7,113 bases of DNA from Bacteroidota bacterium (GTDB lineage Bacteria; Bacteroidota; Bacteroidia; Bacteroidales; VadinHA17): positions 1 to 7,113 of the forward strand of contig DAOVLD010000088.1 in the NCBI GenBank assembly GCA_030631445.1, given 5' to 3'. The position numbers and the translations under genes were made by a program. Positions 1 through 6,264 of this stretch are shown here, in pieces. Position 1 is the stretch's first letter. Each line of letters starts with the position of its first letter. The notes beneath the pieces were generated by a model. It saw only the letters and a program-made list of their open reading frames with translations, did no database searches and was not told the DNA's origin.

Positions 1-1
1 C

Positions 2-3000
2 AATTTTAATGAATTTGGTTTAGAAGAGGGGATTTGTGATCGTTATATTTATACAATAAACCAGGATAATAACGGTTATTTATGGATTGGAACCGGAGCA
101 GGTTTATGCCGGTTTGATGGATTTGAATTCCGTGAAGATTTATTCGCTGATAGTCTTGCCAGGAGTTCTGTTGTTTCAAGTTATAAGGACCGGCAGGGGA
201 ATCTCTGGTTCGGTCATATTGATGGAAGTCTTATTGTTTATGATGGTTCGGATTTTATTCCGGTTAGTATTGAGGAGAGACAAAAAAGCAGGATCAATGA
301 TATAATTGAAGCAGATGACAGCCTTTTATATATTGCTACGCAGAGTAATGGTATTTTGCGAATTAATGCTTCTGACCAGATTCAAACAAAACGACTAAAA
401 ATTGAAGATAAACTGGTTTATTCAATTGAGCAGTTAAGTAAAGATATTTTTCTTATTGGTACAAATAATGGATTGAAAATTTATCGCTTGTTTGAAAAAG
501 ATACTGTCTTACTCACGTTCTCTTCAATTGTTGAACAAATCCCTGCAACGAAAATTCAATCAATTAAAAAAAGCCGGGACAATACAAAAATCTGGATTGC
601 TACGGAGTACCAGGGTCTATATATTATTATGCTGAATGCAAAAGATCCCGGATCTTTCTCGGTAACAAAAGCAAATGCTTCTTTTGGTCTTGACGGACTT
701 AGCATTCAATCACTTTTTGAAGATATTGAAGGCAATATATGGATAAGTACCTTCAGGGATGGTGTGGTAAAGCTGGTTTATTCATATGACCGGAAGGGTT
801 TTGTTAATAAACAGACTTACAACACCTTGAATGGGATGATTAGTAATGATGTGAAAAATATTTTTCAGGATAAAGAAGGTAGCATCTGGATTGGAACATA
901 TGGAAACGGGATTGCAAGATTGGTGAATGAGGCGTTTACTTTTTACGAATTTGATAAAAGTAAGTATGGCAATAATATAACTTCAATTGATCAGTTTCAG
1001 GGATTGTATTGGCTTAGTACTGGTAAAGGTGTTTTAAAAACTTATGATGGCAGGGTAGAAGAATTTTTCCCTTCATCAAAATACTTCAATAATGATAAGA
1101 TTACAGCTTTGTTTATTGATTACAAAGGGCGCATTTGGATAGGGACCAGTAATAATGGTATATACCTGAGGGATAACAAAACCGGAAGTATACGCAGGAT
1201 CTTTTACTCCGGAAATGACCTTGAGAATTCGATTAATTATATTACAGGATCCGGAGACAATATCTGGATAGCTACAAGATATGGTGTTTTCCTTTTTTCA
1301 GAAGGAATCCAAAAGCAGCACTTTACTACCAGTCAGGGACTACCTCATAATTCAATAAATCATATATTTCTAAATAAAGAAGGAAGTGCGTGGATATCAA
1401 CAACCAGCAGACAGCTTTATTTTATATCAAAGGAAGGACAAATTAGAAGTGGTAGGGAGATAGGTAGTTACGGGAGAAATGAATTTAATTCAATCGTACT
1501 TGATCAAAACAACTATTTTTGGGCTGCAACTTATGGTAGCGGAGTTTTTTATTTTGCAAATGACTCAATATATAATATACGGGTTGCGAACGGACTTAAA
1601 TCAGATTATTGCTATAGTATTCTTTGTGATGATGAGAATAATATTTGGGTAGGTCACAGGAAAGGATTCAGTAAAATATCAGCCGACAATCTGGATATTC
1701 ATACTTACGGACAGGAAATTGGTATAGTAGCTGGTTGCAATTTAAATTCAATTCTTTACGACGCTTCCGGAGCTGTACTTTTTGGCACCAATAATGGTTT
1801 AATAAAATATATTTCTGAAGATGACCATAAAAGCCTCAGCCCGCCTGTAAACAATCTTTATTTAGTTAAGTTTAATGACAGGGAAATGGATTGGAATGAA
1901 AAAATTGTATTACCATATAACAAATACAAGATTAATATAGATTTTATCGGAATAAGCTTTAGGAATCCGGAGAAAGTAACATATCAGCATAAATTAGAAA
2001 ATTATGATCATGACTGGACTGACAGGGTTATAACTTCATATGTGTCTTATCCAAGGATTGAAGACGGCAACTATACTTTTAAACTACGGTCATTTAATTC
2101 AGAGGGTCAAACTACTGAAACACCATTGTCCTTTCAGTTTGTAATTAAGAAACCTTTCTGGAAAACATGGTGGTTTATTCTTTCTACAGTTTCATTTTTA
2201 GTGTTTGCAATGATCACTGTTATAAAAATACGCGAGCGTAATCAAAAAAGACTTCAGGCATTTCTTGAGAAAAGCCTTGATGAACGCACCAGGGAGGTAG
2301 TTGAGCAGAAAGATGAGATTGAAGAAAAAAACAGGGAAATTACAGATAGTATAAATTATGCTCAGCGGATACAATCAAGTATACTGCCCACAGTAAAGTT
2401 GTTAGAGGATAATTTTCCAGGTTGGTTTATGTATTACAAACCAAGAGATATTGTAAGTGGTGATTTTTACTGGTTCAATAAAACGGATGATGACAAAGTA
2501 ATTATTGTCTGTGCAGATTCCACAGGACATGGCGTACCTGGGGCATTTATGTCAATGATCGGGTCAACACTTATAAAAGATATTGTAAATCGTGATGAAG
2601 TAGATTCTCCATCACAGATCATGCATCTGCTTGATAAGGAGATTACTTACACTCTTTCCCAGAACATTGATTCTGAAGGATCACAGGATGGTATGGATAT
2701 GATAGTTTGTGAAATTAACCTGAAAACTAATTATCTGCGTTTTTCTTCTGCAATGCGCCCCGTAATTCTATATATGAAAGGTGAGCAATACTATATCAGG
2801 GGAAACAGAAGCTCAATAGGTGGTGAAGTTCTCGAGGAAAAGACATTTGACAATCAGGAGTATCAATTATCAAAAGGTGATACTATTTATTTGTTTACTG
2901 ATGGTTATCCTGATCAATTTGGGGGACCACTGGGTAAGAAATTTAAAATGGTAAGACTTAAGAATATGCTGGACAGTATTAATAAAAAACCCATGACTGA

Positions 3001-3091
3001 ACAGTATGAGTACATTAAGAATAACTTTGAACTTTGGAAAAGTGATATGTGGCAAGTTGACGATATTCTGTTCATGGGAATCCGGATTTGA
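2..3091 (+). CDS. Propeller-sensor SpoIIE-family (PP2C-type) serine phosphatase, 5' partial
   Basis: The frame is open from the left edge, so the true start lies upstream. TTG at 356 is internal to the propeller. Numbering from the first visible codon, fourteen two-component-regulator propeller motifs of the form (L/I)W(I/V)(G/A)T..G(L/I) recur every 41-49 residues, from GYLWIGT at 25 to VLFGTNNG near 594. This fits two seven-bladed propellers. A Y_Y_Y domain follows (about 640-716), then one membrane helix (about 722-742), a charged coiled coil (about 745-790) and a SpoIIE/PP2C domain to the C-terminus. Candidate metal ligands are present: D821 (SGDFYW), D839 (ADSTGHG), D896/D899 (QDGMDM), D967 (FTDG) and D1020/D1021 (VDDI). 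In this family the propellers are normally periplasmic and the phosphatase cytoplasmic, acting on phosphoserine partners such as anti-sigma-factor antagonists. Ligand and target are unknown. Probably only a signal peptide and a few residues are missing. Confidence 0.95.
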   Translation, partial: NFNEFGLEEGICDRYIYTINQDNNGYLWIGTGAGLCRFDGFEFREDLFADSLARSSVVSSYKDRQGNLWFGHIDGSLIVYDGSDFIPVSIEERQKSRINDIIEADDSLLYIATQSNGILRINASDQIQTKRLKIEDKLVYSIEQLSKDIFLIGTNNGLKIYRLFEKDTVLLTFSSIVEQIPATKIQSIKKSRDNTKIWIATEYQGLYIIMLNAKDPGSFSVTKANASFGLDGLSIQSLFEDIEGNIWISTFRDGVVKLVYSYDRKGFVNKQTYNTLNGMISNDVKNIFQDKEGSIWIGTYGNGIARLVNEAFTFYEFDKSKYGNNITSIDQFQGLYWLSTGKGVLKTYDGRVEEFFPSSKYFNNDKITALFIDYKGRIWIGTSNNGIYLRDNKTGSIRRIFYSGNDLENSINYITGSGDNIWIATRYGVFLFSEGIQKQHFTTSQGLPHNSINHIFLNKEGSAWISTTSRQLYFISKEGQIRSGREIGSYGRNEFNSIVLDQNNYFWAATYGSGVFYFANDSIYNIRVANGLKSDYCYSILCDDENNIWVGHRKGFSKISADNLDIHTYGQEIGIVAGCNLNSILYDASGAVLFGTNNGLIKYISEDDHKSLSPPVNNLYLVKFNDREMDWNEKIVLPYNKYKINIDFIGISFRNPEKVTYQHKLENYDHDWTDRVITSYVSYPRIEDGNYTFKLRSFNSEGQTTETPLSFQFVIKKPFWKTWWFILSTVSFLVFAMITVIKIRERNQKRLQAFLEKSLDERTREVVEQKDEIEEKNREITDSINYAQRIQSSILPTVKLLEDNFPGWFMYYKPRDIVSGDFYWFNKTDDDKVIIVCADSTGHGVPGAFMSMIGSTLIKDIVNRDEVDSPSQIMHLLDKEITYTLSQNIDSEGSQDGMDMIVCEINLKTNYLRFSSAMRPVILYMKGEQYYIRGNRSSIGGEVLEEKTFDNQEYQLSKGDTIYLFTDGYPDQFGGPLGKKFKMVRLKNMLDSINKKPMTEQYEYIKNNFELWKSDMWQVDDILFMGIRI

Positions 3092-3095
3092 TCCG
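3083..3095. other. Small hairpin at convergent gene ends
   Basis: CGGAT-TTG-ATCCG forms a 5-bp stem with a 3-nt loop across the TGA stop of the sensor-phosphatase. Only 10 bp (3092-3101) separate this stop from the stop of the opposing lipoprotein gene. No clear U-tract follows on either strand, although AT-rich sequence lies to the right. It could help end transcription from the left, but it is too short to call a terminator. Confidence 0.25.
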
Positions 3096-3101
3096 AATAA
3101 A

Positions 3102-3611
3102 TTATTGAAATAATACAATTTCCGGGGTAGTTTCAACATTGCTCTTATGCAAAGCCCGGTCAACTATAAAAAAGCTGTATTTAAAAGTATCATATTCAAA
3201 CAGAAGGTAAATAAAATCGACCTGGATTTCTCCTTTAAGAGCCTTGTTCTGACCCTCCTTTACAATATAAGGAATCCTGTAATTCAGTGGGGCTTCAAGG
3301 TCATTCTCAGATACTTCTATGAATTCGCCATCGATTTTATCAAACATAGTAAAAAACAGGTTGAAATTGGTAGAATCGGCTGACAGACTATCTGGTTGTG
3401 TGAGTCCGATATCCCCGTCACCATCTTCAAAATCAAAAGTCAATTCACCTATTTTCCCTTCATTACCCAGGGCATCGGTTGTGTCTTTAAGTATAAAGCT
3501 TTTGAATGAAATTGAGGGGATTTCAGGTATAGATTCAATCTTCTGACAAGACAAACCATTCAATAACACAATGATTGGAATGATTAGTATTTTAACGAAA
3601 GCTTTCATCAT
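3102..3611 (-). CDS. Predicted lipoprotein with acidic DGDGDIG motif
   Basis: 169 residues. The N-terminus has a lysine, a hydrophobic stretch (about 5-20) and Cys22 in the context NGLSC. This fits a lipoprotein signal peptide, although the residue at -3 is Gly, so the lipobox is imperfect. The mature part has an acidic DGDGDIG motif (63-69), YRIPY (111-115), KGEI (126-129) and DRALHKSN (151-158). This order resembles a group of small uncharacterised lipoproteins common in Bacteroidota. I recognise the pattern but know of no assigned function. The DGDGD stretch could bind calcium, which is inference only. The start is the first of two adjacent ATG codons. The gene lies 20 bp downstream of der on the same strand, so it is probably the last gene of an era-der-lipoprotein transcript. 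It was likely placed there without a functional link to the GTPases. Confidence 0.88.
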   Translation of the reverse strand: MMKAFVKILIIPIIVLLNGLSCQKIESIPEIPSISFKSFILKDTTDALGNEGKIGELTFDFEDGDGDIGLTQPDSLSADSTNFNLFFTMFDKIDGEFIEVSENDLEAPLNYRIPYIVKEGQNKALKGEIQVDFIYLLFEYDTFKYSFFIVDRALHKSNVETTPEIVLFQ

Positions 3612-3613
3612 TA

Positions 3614-3621
3614 CAAATTTA
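3614..3621 (-). promoter_or_regulatory. Possible Bacteroidota -7 element before the lipoprotein gene
   Basis: The minus strand reads TAAATTTG, a full match to TAnnTTTG. It ends only 2 bp before the first ATG, so a start at the usual short distance would fall on the tandem Met codons and give a leaderless mRNA. No convincing -33 TTG is seen at the usual spacing. The match could be chance in AT-rich sequence. Confidence 0.3.
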
Positions 3622-3631
3622 CAATAAAAAA

Positions 3632-4936
3632 CTATTTTTTCCTGAAAAATATTTGAATAGGAACGCCTGAAAAGTCAAAATTCTCCCTGATCCTGTTTTC
3701 AAGATATCTCATGTATGGTTCTTTGATCAAATCCGGAAAATTACTAAAGAATGCAAATGAAGGAGCGTGCGTTGGAAGCTGAGTGATATATTTTATTTTA
3801 ATGTGTCTTCCTCTTGCAGCAGGCGGGGAATATTTTTCAATAGCTTTAAGAAGAACGTTATTTAACCGGGAAGTTGAAATTTTTTGTTTTCGTTTTTCAA
3901 ATACTACCAATGCTTTCTCCAGAACTTTGTATATTCTTTGTTTGTTAATGGCAGAGATAAAAAGAATGGGAATGTCAGTAAATGGTTCAAGTTTTTGTTT
4001 AATAACTTTTTCAAACTTTAATATTGAATTGGTGTCTTTTTCAATAATATCCCATTTATTAACAAGAATTACCAATCCTTTATGATTCTTTTTTGCCAGG
4101 TTTATAATATTCAGATCCTGCGATTCAAGACCGCGGGTAGCATCGATCATTACGAGGCAAACATCAGAGCTTTCAATTGCCCTGATTGCTCTAAGAACAG
4201 AATAAAACTCAAGATTTTCTGATACTTTTCTTTTTTTTCGTATTCCTGCCGTGTCAACCAGGTAAAAGTCGTGGTTATATTTTCGATAACGGATAAATAT
4301 TGAATCGCGGGTTGTACCGGCTTCAGGTGTAACAATATTTCTTTCTTCTCCAATCAAAGAGTTTATAAGTGACGATTTACCAACATTCGGTCTGCCTACA
4401 ATTGCAAACTTCGGCAGATCATCCTCCGGTTTTTCTTCTTTGAATGTGAAATTTTCTACCAGTGTATCCAGAAGTTCACCTGTTCCTGAACCATTTATTG
4501 ATGAAATGGGGAATAAATCTCTAATTCCCAGCTTGTAAAACTCATTAGCTTCATATCGCCTTTGATTATTATCAACCTTGTTTACTACCAGGATTACTTT
4601 TTTCCTGGTCTTACGCAGCAGGTTTGCAATATCATCATCCAAATCAGTAATCCCGCTGGTTACATCCACTATAAATAGGATAATATCTGATTCTTCAATA
4701 GCAAAAAGAACCTGTTTTTTGATCTCTCCTTCAAAAATATCTTCTGAGTTTACTACATATCCTCCTGTATCAATTACATGAAAACTTACACCATTCCATT
4801 CAGATTTACCATAATGACGGTCACGTGTTACACCGCTTTTTTCATCTACAATAGCCTTTTTCATTCCAATCAACCTGTTGAAAAGAGTAGATTTTCCGAC
4901 ATTAGGTCTTCCAACTATTGCGACAATATTGTTCAT
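3632..4936 (-). CDS. der: Ribosome biogenesis GTPase Der (EngA), double G domain
   Basis: 434 residues, full length for the family. Der is an essential GTPase that binds the 50S subunit late in its assembly. Two successive G domains are visible. The first has GRPNVGKST (9-17), TRD (37-39), DTGG (56-59) and NKVD (119-122). The second has GRPNVGKSS (181-189), TTRD (208-211), DTAGIRKK (228-235) and NKWD (293-296). An acidic linker (about 164-174) separates them. The C-terminal KH-like domain (about 352-434) contains PPAARGRH and ends in a basic FFRKK. All nucleotide-binding motifs are intact. The ATG at 4936 gives the normal short N-terminus before the first P-loop. The gene lies 51 bp downstream of era on the same strand, and no strong promoter is visible between them, so co-transcription with era is likely. 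Confidence 0.98.
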   Translation of the reverse strand: MNNIVAIVGRPNVGKSTLFNRLIGMKKAIVDEKSGVTRDRHYGKSEWNGVSFHVIDTGGYVVNSEDIFEGEIKKQVLFAIEESDIILFIVDVTSGITDLDDDIANLLRKTRKKVILVVNKVDNNQRRYEANEFYKLGIRDLFPISSINGSGTGELLDTLVENFTFKEEKPEDDLPKFAIVGRPNVGKSSLINSLIGEERNIVTPEAGTTRDSIFIRYRKYNHDFYLVDTAGIRKKRKVSENLEFYSVLRAIRAIESSDVCLVMIDATRGLESQDLNIINLAKKNHKGLVILVNKWDIIEKDTNSILKFEKVIKQKLEPFTDIPILFISAINKQRIYKVLEKALVVFEKRKQKISTSRLNNVLLKAIEKYSPPAARGRHIKIKYITQLPTHAPSFAFFSNFPDLIKEPYMRYLENRIRENFDFSGVPIQIFFRKK

Positions 4937-4987
4937 TTCAAATATTTAATATAATAAACCAGGCATTTAAAATAATTGCTCTTCGGG

Positions 4988-5863
4988 TTAATAACCAAAT
5001 TGCTTTAACTTCCCGGGAGTATCTCTCCAATCTTTGTTTACCTTAACAAATAATTCCAAATATACCTTTTTCCCCAGGAATGATTCAATCTCTTTCCTGG
5101 ACTCAATTCCAACCGCTTTAAGAGACTCTCCTTTATGTCCTATAATAATACCCTTCTGGCTGTTGCGAAGGACGTTGATCACAGAACGGATTTTAATAAT
5201 GTTTTCTTCTTCTTTATAACTTTCTACCTGAATTTCAATTGAGTATGGTATTTCTTGCCTGTATTTTTCAAAAATGCTTCCTCGAATGATCTCGGATACA
5301 AAAAATCTCTCCGCCCGGTCTGTAAGCTGATCTTTAGGATAGTAGGGAGGATTCTCAGGAAGAAAGTGCAAAATGCGCTTGAGTAAATAATCCAGGTGAA
5401 AATTTGCTTTTGCAGATAAAGGAATAATTTCAGCATCCGGAAGCAGGTTCTTCCATATGGCAACCAGTGCTTCAAGCTTTTCCTGATTTGTAATGTCAAT
5501 TTTATTGATAAGTAGTAAAACCGGAACATTTGTATTACCAACTTTATTAAGGTACTGTAAATTCTTGTCCGGTTTTTCAACTACATCAGTAACATACAGA
5601 ATAATATCAGCATCAGTAAGTGCAGTTTTTACAGATTTCATCATAGTTTTCTGCATTTCATATTGTGGATTCAGAATTCCAGGAGTATCAGAGTAGATCA
5701 GTTGATAATCCCTGGTGTTTACAATACCGAGTATTCTGTGCCTTGTTGTTTGGGCTTTAGATGTAATTACTGACAATTTTTCGCCAACAAGAGCATTCAT
5801 AATTGTTGATTTGCCCACATTAGGATTACCCAGAATATTCACAAAGCCTGCTTTATGCGCCAT
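4988..5863 (-). CDS. era: GTPase Era, 16S rRNA/30S assembly factor
   Basis: 291 residues, normal length. Era binds the 3' end of 16S rRNA and acts as a checkpoint in 30S subunit maturation. The G domain shows GNPNVGKST (12-20), the switch region with TTRHR (39-43), DTPG (59-62), NKID (120-123) and SAK (150-152). The C-terminal KH domain has its GXXG loop as GHKG (242-245). It ends with the typical VNKDWRDTPGKLKQFGY segment. The ATG at 5863 places the P-loop at residue 12, as expected. It is the first gene of the leftward era-der-lipoprotein cluster. A -7-like element lies 32 bp upstream. To its right is a 401-bp non-coding gap with heptamer repeats, so it is probably transcribed independently of the pseudouridine synthase gene. 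Confidence 0.98.
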   Translation of the reverse strand: MAHKAGFVNILGNPNVGKSTIMNALVGEKLSVITSKAQTTRHRILGIVNTRDYQLIYSDTPGILNPQYEMQKTMMKSVKTALTDADIILYVTDVVEKPDKNLQYLNKVGNTNVPVLLLINKIDITNQEKLEALVAIWKNLLPDAEIIPLSAKANFHLDYLLKRILHFLPENPPYYPKDQLTDRAERFFVSEIIRGSIFEKYRQEIPYSIEIQVESYKEEENIIKIRSVINVLRNSQKGIIIGHKGESLKAVGIESRKEIESFLGKKVYLELFVKVNKDWRDTPGKLKQFGY

Positions 5864-5895
5864 AATATAAACTAATATTAAGCTGAATTGTAATG

Positions 5896-5903
5896 CAAAA
5901 TTA
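5896..5903 (-). promoter_or_regulatory. Bacteroidota -7 promoter element upstream of era
   Basis: The minus strand reads TAATTTTG, a full match to TAnnTTTG. It ends 32 bp before the era ATG, which predicts a leader of roughly 25-28 nt. No good -33 TTG/TTTG is seen 19-21 bp further upstream, so the call rests on the -7 match, its position and the lack of another candidate. Confidence 0.45.
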
Positions 5904-5977
5904 TCAATTGTTTTATGAAAATTGAATAATATGAAAAACTATAACGTTAGTTTCTGTATAGAAAAATTGTAACTAAT

Positions 5978-6040
5978 CAGTCGGTAGTCCACAGTTTACA
6001 GTCTACAGTCCACAGTCGGCAGTCCACAGTCCACAGTCAA
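5978..6040 (+). repeat. Nine tandem heptamers, consensus CAGTCCA
   Basis: Nine 7-bp units follow one another without slippage: CAGTCGG, TAGTCCA, CAGTTTA, CAGTCTA, CAGTCCA, CAGTCGG, CAGTCCA, CAGTCCA, CAGTCAA. Position 1 varies once. The second to fourth positions (AGT) never change. The array is clearly richer in G+C than the flanking AT-rich DNA. One plus-strand frame is open through it (codons such as VHSLQSTVHSRQ) and ends at TAG 6056-6058. This is most likely incidental. Units are too short and have no spacers, so it is not a CRISPR array. Confidence 0.95.
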
Positions 6041-6058
6041 CAATTGCTCTTGCAATAG

Positions 6059-6139
6059 ATATTTATTTATCATGTTAGCAAGAAATTCACTAAAGAAGAA
6101 CTTTACTCTATAACCACTCAAATAAGAAAATCCTGCAAA
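6059..6139 (+). pseudogene. Remnant resembling a four-helix bundle (S23/IVP) protein
   Basis: An open frame between stop codons at 6056-6058 and 6200-6202 encodes, from 6059, IFIYHVSKK followed by FTKEELYSITTQIRKSCK. From memory this matches the central part of the four-helix bundle/23S rRNA intervening-sequence protein family, whose pattern is IY..T..FPKEE.YGLTSQIRR(A/S). The expected N-terminal helix (FKDL.VWQKA-like) and the later SIP.NIAEG motif are absent in this frame. A shifted frame offers only a weak QNIIA. No start codon lies in a sensible place. The right end runs into the inverted heptamer block, where the frame reads NCRLPTGNC. I call it a truncated, non-functional gene fragment. 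The chance alternative is a random AT-rich ORF, but the run of matching residues makes that less likely. Confidence 0.6.
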
Positions 6140-6161
6140 ATATTATTGCCATGTCTTCATT

Positions 6162-6196
6162 TTGCCAACTGCCGATTGCCGACTGGAAATTGCAAA
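6162..6196 (-). repeat. Second heptamer block, inverted relative to the first
   Basis: Five 7-bp units on the plus strand: TTGCCAA, CTGCCGA, TTGCCGA, CTGGAAA, TTGCAAA (consensus YTGCCRA). The reverse complement of 6174-6185 is CAGTCGGCAATC. This matches 11 of 12 bases of CAGTCGGCAGTC at 6013-6024 in the first array, so the two blocks form an imperfect inverted pair. They bracket about 121 bp that includes the four-helix-bundle-like remnant. Confidence 0.85.
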
Positions 6197-6264
6197 GTAT
6201 AGTGAAATTAACCATTTTGGGCATTTCAAACTTAAGACACTGAATAGTTACGAAAATTAAATAA

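Larger units (their letters stand above)
5864..6264. other. 401-bp intergenic region with repeats and a gene remnant
   Basis: This gap separates era from the pseudouridine synthase gene, and both are read leftward. From left to right it holds the era leader and -7 element (to 5903), then AT-rich sequence with a weak hairpin (TTTCT 5951-5955 with AGAAA 5960-5964). Next come the nine-unit heptamer array (5978-6040), a 5-bp hairpin ATTGC/GCAAT (6043-6056), the four-helix-bundle-like remnant (6059-6139) and the inverted heptamer block (6162-6196). The last 68 bp contain an interrupted hairpin (TGAAAT 6203-6208 with ATTTCA 6223-6228, enclosing CCA/TGG). It could lie at the 3' end of the pseudouridine synthase transcript but has no U-tract. 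No intact gene or structured RNA was recognised. Confidence 0.8.

Noticed and set aside
3147..3546. Plus-strand open frames opposite the lipoprotein gene
   Set aside because: They are antisense shadows with no recognisable motifs, while the minus strand encodes a coherent signal peptide and family-like motifs.
4937..4946. Possible -7 element directly before der (AATATTTG on the minus strand)
   Set aside because: The first conserved T is missing and it sits 2 bp from the ATG. der is more simply transcribed from the era promoter.
3632..5863. era and der as a tandem gene duplication
   Set aside because: They share only the general G-domain motifs. One is a single-G-domain protein with a GXXG KH domain and the other a double-G-domain protein, so they are distinct ancient families that are commonly neighbours.
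5978..6040. Short repeats that might be a CRISPR array
   Set aside because: The units are 7 bp and contiguous, with no spacers, no 20-40 bp repeat and no cas genes.
5975..6058. Open plus-strand frame through the heptamer array as a small gene
   Set aside because: A 7-bp repeat lacking stops gives open frames automatically. There is no start codon or ribosome-binding context, and the peptide is purely repetitive.
6072..6113. ATG-started mini-ORF (MLARNSLKKNFTL) inside the gap
   Set aside because: It has only 13 codons, is in a different frame from the four-helix-bundle-like stretch, and has no supporting signal.
6203..6228. Rho-independent terminator for the pseudouridine synthase gene
   Set aside because: The stem is interrupted and AT-rich, and the minus-strand sequence after it has no run of T, so it is noted only as a weak hairpin.
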